Shown piece by piece: positions 17,053 to 26,013 of a stretch of DNA of 64,000 nucleotides; within the stretch, counting starts at the first letter, position 1, and each line of letters begins with the position of its first letter. The notes under the pieces were generated by a model. It saw only the letters and a program-made list of their open reading frames with translations. It did no database searches and was not told where the DNA came from. Made by a program: the position numbers and the translations under genes. Source of the DNA: JBBQSV01 sp038213615. Its GTDB lineage: Bacteria > Patescibacteriota > Saccharimonadia > Saccharimonadales > OMJO01. Location of the stretch: NCBI GenBank assembly GCA_038213615.1, contig JBBQSV010000001.1:7975-71974 (forward strand), read 5' to 3'.

Positions 17053-17724
17053 CTAAGGCGAGAAGCTAAAACTGGGCAGTATAACCGCATTTAAGTCTTT
17101 GACGTATTGGTCGGCTTCGACCCAAACCTCGATAGTTTTGTCACGCAATTGTAAGACCACCATGGTGTCGCTTTGGCCCGGATTAACCTCGCCCCGCACC
17201 AACGAGCCCAATACACTTTTAACCTTTGGTGCCCGGTATGCTGAAATTTTTAGCTTGCCAGACTGAACCTGGGCTTGATACTGACCCATAACTTGATCAT
17301 AGGACTGTCCCAATACCTGGACCCTTAGAGCATAAGCCGTCGACCCAGATGAACTTATGCCAGGTACCACCCCAGGCTGAAAGTAACCATCTACTGGGGT
17401 TGAGTTATTGGTTGTGTCCACGTAGCCACTCCAGGTTTTAGGATACCTGAACGAAATACTGCCATAAGTGTCAGGACCCTGATAGGTTTTGTAGGGACTT
17501 TTTTCTTTCTGGATAAACTCGTTGTCTTTTTGGGTACTCAGCTTCTGATTGGCCACTACTATGGCGGTTTGGATTTTTTGGTCGACATTGTTTTTATAGT
17601 CCTGCATGCCACCAAATGCCCACAGGCCAAAACCCAGGGCTCCCACTAAAGCAATTACCAGCACAGCTATAACGGCGATCAGAACACCGCTGCCCTTTTT
17701 ATGATATGAATTTGCGGGAGGCAT
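17053..17724 (-). CDS. Hypothetical single-pass surface protein, 223 aa
   Basis: Short cytoplasmic tail with HKKGSG, one membrane helix at about residues 14-36, then an extracytoplasmic part with a coiled-coil-like stretch (40-70) and a beta-rich region. The region SISFRYPKTWSGYVD resembles a PsbP/LpqN-like lipoprotein core, but I am not confident. TATAAT overlaps the start codon itself. Confidence 0.65.
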   Translation of the reverse strand: MPPANSYHKKGSGVLIAVIAVLVIALVGALGFGLWAFGGMQDYKNNVDQKIQTAIVVANQKLSTQKDNEFIQKEKSPYKTYQGPDTYGSISFRYPKTWSGYVDTTNNSTPVDGYFQPGVVPGISSSGSTAYALRVQVLGQSYDQVMGQYQAQVQSGKLKISAYRAPKVKSVLGSLVRGEVNPGQSDTMVVLQLRDKTIEVWVEADQYVKDLNAVILPSFSFSP

Positions 17725-17775
17725 TATACCGCTTATGTTACCACAAATTACGCAACGTATTAAACTGTTGACCAG

Positions 17776-18264
17776 TTAATAATCGTACAAAAACAGTGCG
17801 CCACGCTTTTTGGTGTATTTTTTGCCGGGTATCTTAAACGCCAGGCTGACCAATTTTACATTTTTGCCACTATATGTCCGAACAATATTTTTATCCAATC
17901 TCGACATATAGCGGTCCAGCAAAAACACAAAAATGCCGTCGGTCTGTGGCCACTTAACTGTCCAATAATTGCCCCACACCACCCTAACCTGCCGCCTGTA
18001 CTTGAAAGTTCGTAATCTAGCGACGATTACCAGCACCGGGTTTAGCTCGTAACCCACAGATTTTATACCCAGACTAGCCGCGTATCTCAGTACTCGGCCA
18101 TCCCCACAACCCAGTTCCAGCAGTGTCTGCCCTGGTTTTAGATCTAACAAATCAAAAATGCCCGGCAGCTGTTTTTTTAACGTCGGCAAAAACGGCGCTC
18201 CAAACAGTACTACAAACCCGAACAATAAAACAACTGCAGCCAATGTTAGCATCAGCCAGTCCAT
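17776..18264 (-). CDS. Membrane-anchored class I SAM methyltransferase
   Basis: 162 aa. One N-terminal membrane helix (residues 3-25), then the SAM-binding motif LLELGCGDGRVLRYAA at about 48-63 and acidic residue in VGYELNP. No DPPY or other base-specific motif, so the substrate is unknown. Starts 3 nt after the xseB stop. Small membrane-tethered methyltransferases of this kind are seen as hypotheticals in several bacteria. Confidence 0.78.
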   Translation of the reverse strand: MDWLMLTLAAVVLLFGFVVLFGAPFLPTLKKQLPGIFDLLDLKPGQTLLELGCGDGRVLRYAASLGIKSVGYELNPVLVIVARLRTFKYRRQVRVVWGNYWTVKWPQTDGIFVFLLDRYMSRLDKNIVRTYSGKNVKLVSLAFKIPGKKYTKKRGALFLYDY

Positions 18265-18267
18265 TGG

Positions 18268-18477
18268 TTACTTCTCGAACGATTTTTTAATCTTGGTCAC
18301 TTTGTTTTGTGCTGATTTTAGGTACGTTTCTAGTTCTTTTGCAGCTTTCATGCCCCGCTCATAAGCTTTTATAGCTTGGTCGACATCGATGTCCTCTGAC
18401 TCCAGCATGCTCAAAGCTTGATCGATAGCCTTTTTCAGATCACTATAAGTGGTTTCGACTGTTGCTTTATTAGGCAT
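18268..18477 (-). CDS. xseB: Exodeoxyribonuclease VII small subunit
   Basis: About 69 aa from ATG 18477. TYSDLKKAIDQALSMLESED then DVDQAIKAYERGMKAAKEL is the usual two-helix XseB pattern. The frame extends to 18492, but the MPNKATV start matches family length. It overlaps the end of a 187-aa hypothetical gene by 8 bases; that gene separates it from xseA. Confidence 0.88.
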   Translation of the reverse strand: MPNKATVETTYSDLKKAIDQALSMLESEDIDVDQAIKAYERGMKAAKELETYLKSAQNKVTKIKKSFEK

Positions 18478-19033
18478 TGGGGATGTCACCATCTGCTGCT
18501 ACTTGATCTATGATAGTTGGTAAAAATAAACTGATAGTGCTGTATATAACCCTATAATCTTCACTGCCGACTGCGACTACTGTATTGATACCCCTACCAT
18601 CGTTATCCTCTACTTGAAAGCCGGTCACACCTTGTGTGGGGTTGTGTACTGTCCCGGAGTTGACCAGAAACTTGCTCAGCGCCAGGAAGTCTGGCTTACC
18701 TTGGTCGTAGCTAAGAGTAAAGAGTCTATCGGTTACCTGCAACGGGCTAAAGCCAAGACGCAACTTTCTAACATTGACTGCCTCGGGCAATGACAGTTCC
18801 TGTCTAAAGCGTCCTTCAGCCTCCTCAGTTGTTGGCAGTAAATCAACCTGAGACGGATCCGAACACCTCCCAATCGCTGACGGTTGACGTTTGTTGCATT
18901 CGGCTAGTAAGACCCTGGCGAGCTTGGTGTCCCGAACGGCCTGTTCATGCTGTCTAGCAGCGGCATTGACACGATCCGCCTCTTTGATCTCTGCCTTAGA
19001 AATACCCATCAATTTTTCTCTAATCCCTAACAT
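18470..19033 (-). CDS. Hypothetical protein inserted between xseA and xseB, 187 aa
   Basis: Not recognised. A textbook SD, AGGAGGT, stands 4 nt before the ATG, so it is surely translated. Helical N-terminal third (residues 5-50) followed by a mixed, beta-rich part. No signal or membrane segment. Its place inside the exonuclease VII pair is unusual and may mean co-regulation only. Confidence 0.7.
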   Translation of the reverse strand: MLGIREKLMGISKAEIKEADRVNAAARQHEQAVRDTKLARVLLAECNKRQPSAIGRCSDPSQVDLLPTTEEAEGRFRQELSLPEAVNVRKLRLGFSPLQVTDRLFTLSYDQGKPDFLALSKFLVNSGTVHNPTQGVTGFQVEDNDGRGINTVVAVGSEDYRVIYSTISLFLPTIIDQVAADGDIPNA

Positions 19034-19077
19034 CTAAACCTCCTGTGTTACGAATAATACTACTCGTCAACGTTTGT

Positions 19078-20184
19078 CTATACAACATCGGCCTGCACGG
19101 ACCCATCAGAAAACTCAATGCTAACCCTGTCCTCATGGCGTATCTGCTTTGCAGACTTAACATAGTGCCCTTCTCTGCCCTTAACTAAAGTATAGCCTCT
19201 TCTAAGAACAGCTACTGGGTTTAGGACCCCAACTAGTCGCTTTTGGTCAGCAAGAGACTTGGTAGAAGCTACTATTACCATACTAATGAACTCTGACAGT
19301 CTATGCACATATTGGCTGACTTCTTGGGCCTGTAATTGTAGAAAATGCTCTAGGCCTCTGACTAAAGTGTCCTTCGCAGTTGTAAGGGCCCTCAGCTCAT
19401 TTCTCCTGTCAGGCACTAGCATTTCTGCGCAGTTACTGGGTGTGCTGGCCCTTTGATCAGCCGCTAGTTCTGCCAAACTAATGTCTACCTCGTGGCCAAT
19501 AGCCACAATCGTTGGTATGCGGCTACCGGCCACTGCTCGCACTACTTGTTCGGTGCTAAAAGCTACCAAATCATCAGCACTGCCGCCACCACGAACAATT
19601 GCCAAAACATCTACTGGACTGGAATACGTGTTGAAATATTCAATAGCGGCTACAATTTGCCCGGCCGCTGGTTCGCCCTGCACCTGCACATCCGCTAACT
19701 GCACGTCCACACCGCCCCACCGAGCATTTAGAATCTTTACAAAATCTTGGTAAGCAGCTGACTGGCCAGAAGTAATCAGCCCAACTGTTTGCGGCGGATA
19801 TGGCAAAGCTCGCTTTCTATCTGGGGCAAACAAGCCCTCTGCCGTCAGTTTAGCCTGCAGCAAGTTCGAGGCCTTTTTGATAGATCCCTCGCCCACTGGC
19901 TGAATAAACTGCACATTTACACTAAAACCAAATTGTTGGTGCAGTCTAGGCGCACCGAGCACCTGCAACATTAGCCCGTCCTCTAATGGTCCAGGCAGAT
20001 TATAGACCGTACCAAAAAACTTCACACTAGAAAATTCATCTTTTAGGTCAAAGTAAACCCAGCGATTCTTGCTTATCCTAAAGTTAGCTAGCTCCCCCAC
20101 GATCGAAACATTCGGATAGGCATACTCCAGCGTTTGATTGAGCACTGCCACAAAGTCCGAAACCGAAAGTACAACTTCTTCCAT
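19078..20184 (-). CDS. xseA: Exodeoxyribonuclease VII large subunit
   Basis: 368 aa, shorter than the E. coli protein (about 456), chiefly in the C-terminal coiled coil. N-terminal OB domain: LNQTLEYAYPNVSIVGELAN then WVYFDLKDEFSSVKF. Catalytic domain: VGLITSGQSAAYQDFVKIL, VLAIVRGGGSADDLVAF, IGHEVDISLAELAADQRASTPS. ATG overlaps the def stop as TAATG. Cuts single-stranded DNA into oligonucleotides. Confidence 0.95.
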   Translation of the reverse strand: MEEVVLSVSDFVAVLNQTLEYAYPNVSIVGELANFRISKNRWVYFDLKDEFSSVKFFGTVYNLPGPLEDGLMLQVLGAPRLHQQFGFSVNVQFIQPVGEGSIKKASNLLQAKLTAEGLFAPDRKRALPYPPQTVGLITSGQSAAYQDFVKILNARWGGVDVQLADVQVQGEPAAGQIVAAIEYFNTYSSPVDVLAIVRGGGSADDLVAFSTEQVVRAVAGSRIPTIVAIGHEVDISLAELAADQRASTPSNCAEMLVPDRRNELRALTTAKDTLVRGLEHFLQLQAQEVSQYVHRLSEFISMVIVASTKSLADQKRLVGVLNPVAVLRRGYTLVKGREGHYVKSAKQIRHEDRVSIEFSDGSVQADVV

Positions 20185-20723
20185 TATTTTTCTCTTTGAC
20201 CAAGTTTTTTGTATTCGCTTTGGGTTATGTAGGTTTTAGAATCTTTGACCCTGTCTACATACAAAATTCCGCTCAGGTGATCTGTTTCATGCTGAATGAC
20301 ATGGGCCATAAAGCCATCAAAGTCTTCTTCGTGATTCACTGCCTTTTCGTCCAACCATTTAAGTCTGATCTTTTTATAGCGCATGGCCTTGCCATAAAGT
20401 AGCGTGCCACTAATACAGGCTTCGTACATACCCGTCTTCTTGCCGTAATACACGATAATCTTGGGGTTAATAATCGTCAACTTTTGTTTTATAAGCTCGG
20501 GCCTAGTTGGGGTGGGCTTAGTACTGATTACTGACAGAGCAATGCCTTTTCCTAGTTGTGGTGCAGCTATGCCTACCCCATACTTTTTCTTCTCTAGGGT
20601 GTAGTACATATCACCTATAAAGCTCTGGGTTTGTTTAGACAAAATCTGCTCTTTGGTGAGAGGCTCAGCCACTTGCCTGAGTATAGGATTGCCAAATTGC
20701 GTCCGCTTTAAAACCTTAGGCAT
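20184..20723 (-). CDS. def: Peptide deformylase
   Basis: Removes the formyl group from nascent proteins. 179 aa from ATG 20723 (the frame extends to 20747, deeper into the SDR gene). Motif 1 GVGIAAPQLG at 49-58; motif 2 reads EACIS at 101-105 where most enzymes have EGCLS, keeping the metal Cys; motif 3 QHETDH at 144-149. An active metalloenzyme is expected. Confidence 0.94.
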   Translation of the reverse strand: MPKVLKRTQFGNPILRQVAEPLTKEQILSKQTQSFIGDMYYTLEKKKYGVGIAAPQLGKGIALSVISTKPTPTRPELIKQKLTIINPKIIVYYGKKTGMYEACISGTLLYGKAMRYKKIRLKWLDEKAVNHEEDFDGFMAHVIQHETDHLSGILYVDRVKDSKTYITQSEYKKLGQREK

Positions 20724-21378
20724 GGAAAGAATTTCTAATTTCTCCACCGCGGACTTCTAGAATATCACCTGTCTTAGAATTAATGTTACCTTCTGCCAGA
20801 TCAAAACATAACCTGGACACGTTGCCTACAGGCTGAGCTTCGTCAGCATATTCTGGATAAAATTTTAGGTATGCCTCTGTGGCTGTATCGGCTGGTGAAA
20901 CGCCAAATATATTTGGTCCGTCGGGGTAATCTTGTGATAGGCCGACCAAGAAATCTTCTAGTGCACGCTTACTCGTGAAATACGGTAGCCAGCCTGCTCC
21001 ACCGTCGACGAAGGTACCAGTTACAGCGATCACACTACCGCTCTTGGTTATCTGTGGCAATAAGATCGCCGCTAGAACTGCAAAACTAGTTAGGCCAACA
21101 TTAATTGTCTGGATTATCTGGTCTGGGCTAAACTTTTGTAATGGCTTGCCGGCGTAGACTTCGTCTTTATCATGCCAGACGCCAGCAACGTGAATCACCG
21201 CATCAAGTTTATCTGTGTTAGACAAAATTTTTTTGAGACTTTTTGCAAGTTGATCCAAATTATTCAGGTCCAATTGTTGTCGCGATGGCGATATAACTCG
21301 CCAACCCTTAGATTCAAATAGGCTAGCTATGCCACTGCCTATGTCCGAACTACCGCCTGTAATGAATACTGTCTTCAT
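20716..21378 (-). CDS. Short-chain dehydrogenase/reductase
   Basis: 220 aa. Rossmann motif VFITGGSSDIGSGIA at 4-18, HVAG (NNAG position) near 88, and a YFTSK active-site YxxxK near 153 with a Thr/Ser upstream. Substrate unknown. The ATG overlaps the stop of the preceding membrane-protein gene as ATGA and the end overlaps def, so the four genes are tightly coupled. Confidence 0.85.
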   Translation of the reverse strand: MKTVFITGGSSDIGSGIASLFESKGWRVISPSRQQLDLNNLDQLAKSLKKILSNTDKLDAVIHVAGVWHDKDEVYAGKPLQKFSPDQIIQTINVGLTSFAVLAAILLPQITKSGSVIAVTGTFVDGGAGWLPYFTSKRALEDFLVGLSQDYPDGPNIFGVSPADTATEAYLKFYPEYADEAQPVGNVSRLCFDLAEGNINSKTGDILEVRGGEIRNSFHA

Positions 21379-22409
21379 TTAGCACGCTTCATGCGGAGGG
21401 CTTTGTGATAGTAGTAATAGCCTGCTGGCAACTGGATACCCATATTCAATACACGGTACACCAGTGTGACAGATACACTCAAACCTTTGGGCACGCCGGC
21501 CGCTATCAGCACAGCCGTCATCAAAAACTCAAACGCTCCTACCCCACCGGGCAAAATAGAAATTACACCCGCAAAACTAGCTACCGCATATGCCAAAATC
21601 ACCGCGCCCGGATTGATCAAATGGCCAAAGGCTAAATAGACTGTGTAGATAGTCATGATCTCTGCGATATTACAAAGTAGTGCATTAATCAGCGGCTTCC
21701 AGAGCTCCTTGGGTTTGGACCTCAAATGAACATAGTGTTGATGCAGGTCATTAAATAACCGCTGAGCTTTGCCAACGTTGATAGTTTCTGGGTGGCTGCG
21801 TCTAACAACATGTATCAAACGGTTAAGTAACTGGGTTATGTAGGTAAAAAAGGCATCTATGCGTTTTTGGCTACCAATAATAAATGCCAAAGCCATGGTA
21901 CCAATCAACAAAAGTGTAACCAGTGAGCTAGCTACTAAGATTGTGAAACTATTTACGCGGTGGCCAAAGGCCAGGAATATTAATGCTAAGCCTAGCAAAA
22001 ACTGAAATGATACAAATATTAGAATAAATTTAAATACCTGTAGAACCGTAGACTTGCTAGTAGGCACGTCGGCATCGCGCATGCGCAGTGCAAAATACGA
22101 TACACCCGATACTCCCCCAGTTGGGAATACGTTATTAACAAAGTTTAGTTCTAGCGCCACACGCCCCAGGGTGCGGCGACTGATTTTTTCACCCAGTAAG
22201 CCATAAAGGTGTTGGTACATCCGGGCGTAGCTAGAATAGTCTAGCCACTGCCAAAACAGCATGGCCGGCAGGACCCACAAGTGAACACCACGTAGATTGC
22301 GAAACGCATCAAATATTTGATGGTGCGCAGCAACCACTAGGCCGGCCAGGGCCACAATAGTCAACACATTTAAAACTAGCTTCCAGTTGCGCTTATTTAT
22401 TAGTTTCAC
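21375..22409 (-). CDS. Flippase-like / lysylphosphatidylglycerol synthase TM-domain protein
   Basis: 344 aa, about eight membrane helices. LELNFVNNVFPTGGVSGVSY near residues 86-105 and SILPGGVGAFEFLMTA near 280-295 are hallmarks of the UPF0104/LPG_synthase_TM family. No catalytic aminoacyl-transferase domain follows, so it is likely a lipid or isoprenoid-linked substrate transporter. GTG start; TATAAT sits 10 nt upstream, and a divergent promoter serves the next gene. Confidence 0.85.
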   Translation of the reverse strand: MKLINKRNWKLVLNVLTIVALAGLVVAAHHQIFDAFRNLRGVHLWVLPAMLFWQWLDYSSYARMYQHLYGLLGEKISRRTLGRVALELNFVNNVFPTGGVSGVSYFALRMRDADVPTSKSTVLQVFKFILIFVSFQFLLGLALIFLAFGHRVNSFTILVASSLVTLLLIGTMALAFIIGSQKRIDAFFTYITQLLNRLIHVVRRSHPETINVGKAQRLFNDLHQHYVHLRSKPKELWKPLINALLCNIAEIMTIYTVYLAFGHLINPGAVILAYAVASFAGVISILPGGVGAFEFLMTAVLIAAGVPKGLSVSVTLVYRVLNMGIQLPAGYYYYHKALRMKRAK

Positions 22410-22461
22410 TTTATGCTACATTATACGTCATTCGTGCCCACCGATGTATACTTAAACTTAA

Positions 22462-23655
22462 ATGTTTGAATCAGTAGCTATTTTGGGCCGCCAGCCAGAA
22501 CTAGGCCAGGCCGAGTTAGAAAGTCTGTTAGGCGCAGATAAGGTTCAGTCCGTGGGCAACAACGTGGCCTTGATTGATGTGGATCTGTGCGGCTTTGGCA
22601 TAAACCGATTAGGTGGCAGCCTAAAGCTGGGCAAGGTCCTAACTGCCCTAGACACCACCAACTGGCACAAGATCCAAGATTATCTGGTGAAAGTTTCGCC
22701 AGCCCATGTTCAGCGCGCACCAGAGGGTAAGTTTCGCTTGGGCCTGAGTGTTTATGGGCTGGATGTTGCCCCCAGGCAGATCAATGCCACGGCCCTGGCA
22801 TTAAAAAAGGTCATGAAACAACACCGCAATGTCCGAGTCATCCCAAACAACGAAAAAGAACTATCCACCGCCCAGGTTTTGCATAACAAACTAGCCGAGC
22901 CCTCTGCCTGGGAACTGTTGATCATAAAAGACGGCAACAAAACTATACTGGCCCAGACTATGTTCGTACAAGATATCAATGCCTACGCCGCCCGTGATCA
23001 AGCCAGACCCAAACGTGACGCCCGTGTAGGCATGCTACCCCCTAAACTAGCCCAGATCATCATCAACCTAGCTGGTTCACATATGCGACCAGAAGACGCC
23101 AACCTAGATCCTAATAAAACTTATCCCCGGTCTGTTGTTCTGGATCCCTTTTGTGGAACGGGTGTAGTGTTACAAGAAGCTCTTTTGATGGGGTACGAGG
23201 TAATCGGCACCGATTTAGAACCCAGAATGGTAGATTACTCCCAGCAAAACCTAGATTGGCTAAAAGCCCATGGTGAGTACAAACTCGCGGTTGCTGATGC
23301 CACATCAGCTAAATGGGACGGGTTCAATCTGGTGGCTTGCGAAGCATATCTAGGTCGGCCCTTCTCTGCCGAACCCAAACCCGACGTGTTGAAAACTGTG
23401 ACTAGCGATGCCAACATCATAATCAAAAAATTTTTGCGAAATCTAGCCAATCAAACTCAGCCAGGTTTTAGATTATGCATAGCCGTGCCGGCTTGGTTTG
23501 TGGGTAGCCAAACAAAACACCTGCCGGTTCTTGACCAATTAACAGATATGGGGTATACTCGTGTGAGTTTTGTTCAGGCTGGCGATAGACCACTAATCTA
23601 CCGACGCCCAGGCCAAATAGTCGGCCGTGAACTAGTAGTACTAACAAGGAAGTAA
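22462..23655 (+). CDS. THUMP-containing Trm11-like tRNA (guanine-N2) methyltransferase
   Basis: 397 aa. N-terminal half carries a degenerate ferredoxin-like/THUMP region (about 10-170), then the Rossmann methyltransferase with SVVLDPFCGTGVVLQEALLM near 225-245 and VIGTDLEPRMV. At the place where this family has (D/N)PPY it reads CEAYLGRP, so motif IV is altered. Archaeal/eukaryotic Trm11-G10 enzymes are the closest type. TATACT is 9 nt before the ATG, so the mRNA may be leaderless. Confidence 0.8.
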   Translation: MFESVAILGRQPELGQAELESLLGADKVQSVGNNVALIDVDLCGFGINRLGGSLKLGKVLTALDTTNWHKIQDYLVKVSPAHVQRAPEGKFRLGLSVYGLDVAPRQINATALALKKVMKQHRNVRVIPNNEKELSTAQVLHNKLAEPSAWELLIIKDGNKTILAQTMFVQDINAYAARDQARPKRDARVGMLPPKLAQIIINLAGSHMRPEDANLDPNKTYPRSVVLDPFCGTGVVLQEALLMGYEVIGTDLEPRMVDYSQQNLDWLKAHGEYKLAVADATSAKWDGFNLVACEAYLGRPFSAEPKPDVLKTVTSDANIIIKKFLRNLANQTQPGFRLCIAVPAWFVGSQTKHLPVLDQLTDMGYTRVSFVQAGDRPLIYRRPGQIVGRELVVLTRK

Positions 23656-23656
23656 T

Positions 23657-23929
23657 ATGTCACACGTCAAAGCTGGTGGAACCAGCAAAAACAATCACGA
23701 TAGTCCCGGCCAACGGCTTGGGGTTAAACTATTTGGTGGTGAAAAAGTCAAAAATGGTCAGGTTATTGTCCGCCAGGTTGGCCAGACCAAACGTGCCGGC
23801 AAAGGCACTTATTTGAGCCGTAACTTCACCATCCACGCTGCCAAGGATGGCGAGGTCAAGTATGGTAGCCGTCGTGTGCGCCTATTTAGCGGTAAATCTG
23901 TATTCCGTACCGAAGTCACCGTCGAATAA
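23657..23929 (+). CDS. rpmA: 50S ribosomal protein L27
   Basis: 90 aa. SHVKAGGTSKNNHDSPGQRL then GVKLFGGEKVKNG is the conserved L27 start, whose N-terminal tail reaches the peptidyl-transferase centre. Starts 1 nt after the methyltransferase stop. The usual partner rplU (L21) is not beside it. The stop is directly abutted by the stop of the convergent gene at 23930. Confidence 0.96.
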   Translation: MSHVKAGGTSKNNHDSPGQRLGVKLFGGEKVKNGQVIVRQVGQTKRAGKGTYLSRNFTIHAAKDGEVKYGSRRVRLFSGKSVFRTEVTVE

Positions 23930-25582
23930 TTAGGCCGCTCTTCGCAGTCCTATTTCTTTAACTGCATCCTTAGTAATACTGCCTCTGTCAACTCGTACCC
24001 TGACCGCATCAATAGGCCTACGCCTAGTTACATTAGTGACATTATCATCTGTAAAGATTATGCCTAGAGTTGTCTTCTCAGCCTGCATCTTAGAGGCTGC
24101 ACCGTAAATATCTACTCCATTAACTCCCTTTGCAGCTAAGTTCTTGCCAAGACTACTCACTACAGAGTCCACTGGTTCGTGGCTTTGTTCATCCAACACT
24201 TCCCGCGTATTTACATCTACATCTGTGGCAACATTACAGGCCACAAAAATAATCTTTTTCCTACCTTCATCCTCAGCAGGATCGTCAATTGAGCGACTTG
24301 GTTTCATGTAATCAGCCACAAATCGACCGATTCCCTGAGCCTGTGGTATAGGACGTTCTATTTCAAGCGGGTTACCTGTTGTCTGTTCATTAATTAACCG
24401 TGATACCGCTGTGGTGCCAGCCACCACAGCCAATTCATATTTTTTGGCTTCGGGGTCTCGTAAGTCTGCCGTCGCAAATTCGCCTGGGCCACTATGAGCT
24501 GCAAGAATAATAGTGGAGGGATTGATCCCATGTTTTTTTAGCGCGGAACCCGTTCTATAAATATCGCTTAAAGAGCTTATTTCAAAGAATAGTGTGCGCT
24601 CACCCGCATCCAGTTCATCCGGCAGGTCTTCAAATATACCACTGTGATCACCAAATCGATTAATCATAACTACATTTACATCATGATCCTCTAGTTGGCT
24701 AGCAACGGCCGCTGGGTCGCTCACAAACTTATCCATCCGCTCTAATTGATCAATAGAATAACTAAAGAGGCCATAAATGCCAGTACGATTGGTTAGAGCA
24801 CGAATCTTATCACTACCAAAGTGTTCAAACTTCCTAATTATATCGGGGACTTTGCTGGGGCCAGTATTACGTCGAGAAGCTCCAAAAACATAGCTGGACG
24901 CCTCGGCTTCATCAATACCGGTTGCCCGTGATAAAACTTCTGTCATCCATTGATGATTATCTTCTTGACATTCAGGCCATTTTTTTTCTTCGTCGCCTTC
25001 TGTATGCCTTATTATAGTAACTACACTTTCCGACACCATCATACCGCGCACTTTATCTTTAAAAGCATCACCGCCAATACCAAATAAACCCTTAAGGCTA
25101 TCTAGTCCATAGGCGTTCTTAAGAACTTCCATCTCTGGATCTGACCAAACTTCTACACCACCATCTTTTTTACCAGTATCTGCCAACACTCTCAGAATGT
25201 TGTTGTGAAGAGGACCATCTTCGGCTTCTTGGTTCAGAGCTTGCCCCAATGGTCCCGCACCAAACTCGCCTGCTACTACTCTAAGAGGATCATAAACATA
25301 CCTGTTTTTTTGTACTTGTCCCTTTAACTCATTCTGCCTAGTATAAAGCTGAAAATAAGTGTAAACGTCTTCGGCCCCTGGCCCGCCATTTCGTATCTGG
25401 TCTTTTATCTCATTATCTAGGTCAATCCGAGATCGGACCCACCACCACTCAGGAAAGTCACCTTCCGCTTGAGCAGCCGGTAATTCTGCTTCAAGTCTAT
25501 CTAATTGCTCTTGCCACAGACTAAAGTTAGCACTCAGACCTGCTTGCTCATTGTCTTCAACCGGTAATGATTCATCGCTCAT
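23930..25582 (-). CDS. Putative clan CD-like cysteine peptidase, 550 aa
   Basis: No family is recognised with certainty. Residues 1-300 are acidic and helical. From 300 on, hydrophobic strands precede two candidate catalytic residues: VNVVMINRF, then STIILAAHSGPGEFA with His363, and RKKIIFVACNVATD with Cys449. A His after a strand followed about 85 residues later by Cys after a strand is the arrangement of caspase/gingipain/CPD-type (clan CD) peptidases. No signal peptide, so probably intracellular. Convergent with rpmA. Confidence 0.5.
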   Translation of the reverse strand: MSDESLPVEDNEQAGLSANFSLWQEQLDRLEAELPAAQAEGDFPEWWWVRSRIDLDNEIKDQIRNGGPGAEDVYTYFQLYTRQNELKGQVQKNRYVYDPLRVVAGEFGAGPLGQALNQEAEDGPLHNNILRVLADTGKKDGGVEVWSDPEMEVLKNAYGLDSLKGLFGIGGDAFKDKVRGMMVSESVVTIIRHTEGDEEKKWPECQEDNHQWMTEVLSRATGIDEAEASSYVFGASRRNTGPSKVPDIIRKFEHFGSDKIRALTNRTGIYGLFSYSIDQLERMDKFVSDPAAVASQLEDHDVNVVMINRFGDHSGIFEDLPDELDAGERTLFFEISSLSDIYRTGSALKKHGINPSTIILAAHSGPGEFATADLRDPEAKKYELAVVAGTTAVSRLINEQTTGNPLEIERPIPQAQGIGRFVADYMKPSRSIDDPAEDEGRKKIIFVACNVATDVDVNTREVLDEQSHEPVDSVVSSLGKNLAAKGVNGVDIYGAASKMQAEKTTLGIIFTDDNVTNVTRRRPIDAVRVRVDRGSITKDAVKEIGLRRAA

Positions 25583-25666
25583 TTTTGTTTTCTATTAACT
25601 GACGTAACTATAGCATAAGCTTTATAAAAAGTCAATCTGTAGCACCTCTGTAAGCTACAAATGAAA

Positions 25667-25700
25667 TAAAAAAACCGCCCTTTTCGGGGCGGTTTTTTTT
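25667..25700 (-). terminator. Intrinsic terminator after the Ala/Pro-rich gene
   Basis: CCGCCC-ttttcg-GGGCGG stem flanked by A-run (25667-25674) and T-run (25693-25700), so it works on both strands; on the minus strand it lies 16 nt after the gene at 25716. Confidence 0.85.
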
Positions 25701-25715
25701 GTAAACCAAGTTGGA

Positions 25716-25931
25716 TTACATTGCTGTGCCGGCGTCAACACCCTCGGCGGGTGCGTCAGCTGCAGGAGCATCGGCTGCTGGTGCAGCGCCCATGCCGTCA
25801 TCGGCTGCTGGTGCGTCAGCAGCAGGAGCTGCAGAAACATCGCCACCAACTACAGGTTCAACTGGAGCTGCTGGTGCAGCCGCAGGATCAACAGCTGGTT
25901 GTTGAGTTGGGTCTGGTACTTGTCCATCCAT
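25716..25931 (-). CDS. Low-complexity Ala/Pro/Asp-rich small protein, 71 aa
   Basis: Acidic, built of repeats such as APAADAPAADAP, with no hydrophobic segment. The repeat is also visible in DNA: CATCGGCTGCTGGTGC occurs twice, 30 bp apart. An AAGGAAC SD lies before the ATG and a strong terminator follows, so it is a real transcription unit rather than a chance frame. A plus-strand frame across the same stretch is a shadow. Function unknown; a linker-like or cell-surface role is possible. Confidence 0.65.
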   Translation of the reverse strand: MDGQVPDPTQQPAVDPAAAPAAPVEPVVGGDVSAAPAADAPAADDGMGAAPAADAPAADAPAEGVDAGTAM

Positions 25932-26013
25932 AATATGGTTCCTTTTTTATATTAATGTTAACAAACCTAGTGTGTCACAAACTATATGTTTGTGCAAACA
26001 AAATACATTATTA

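Noticed and set aside
25711..25933. Plus-strand Ala/Ser-rich and Arg/Gln-rich frames opposite 25716-25931
   Set aside because: By-products of the repetitive low-complexity sequence; the minus-strand frame has the SD and terminator.
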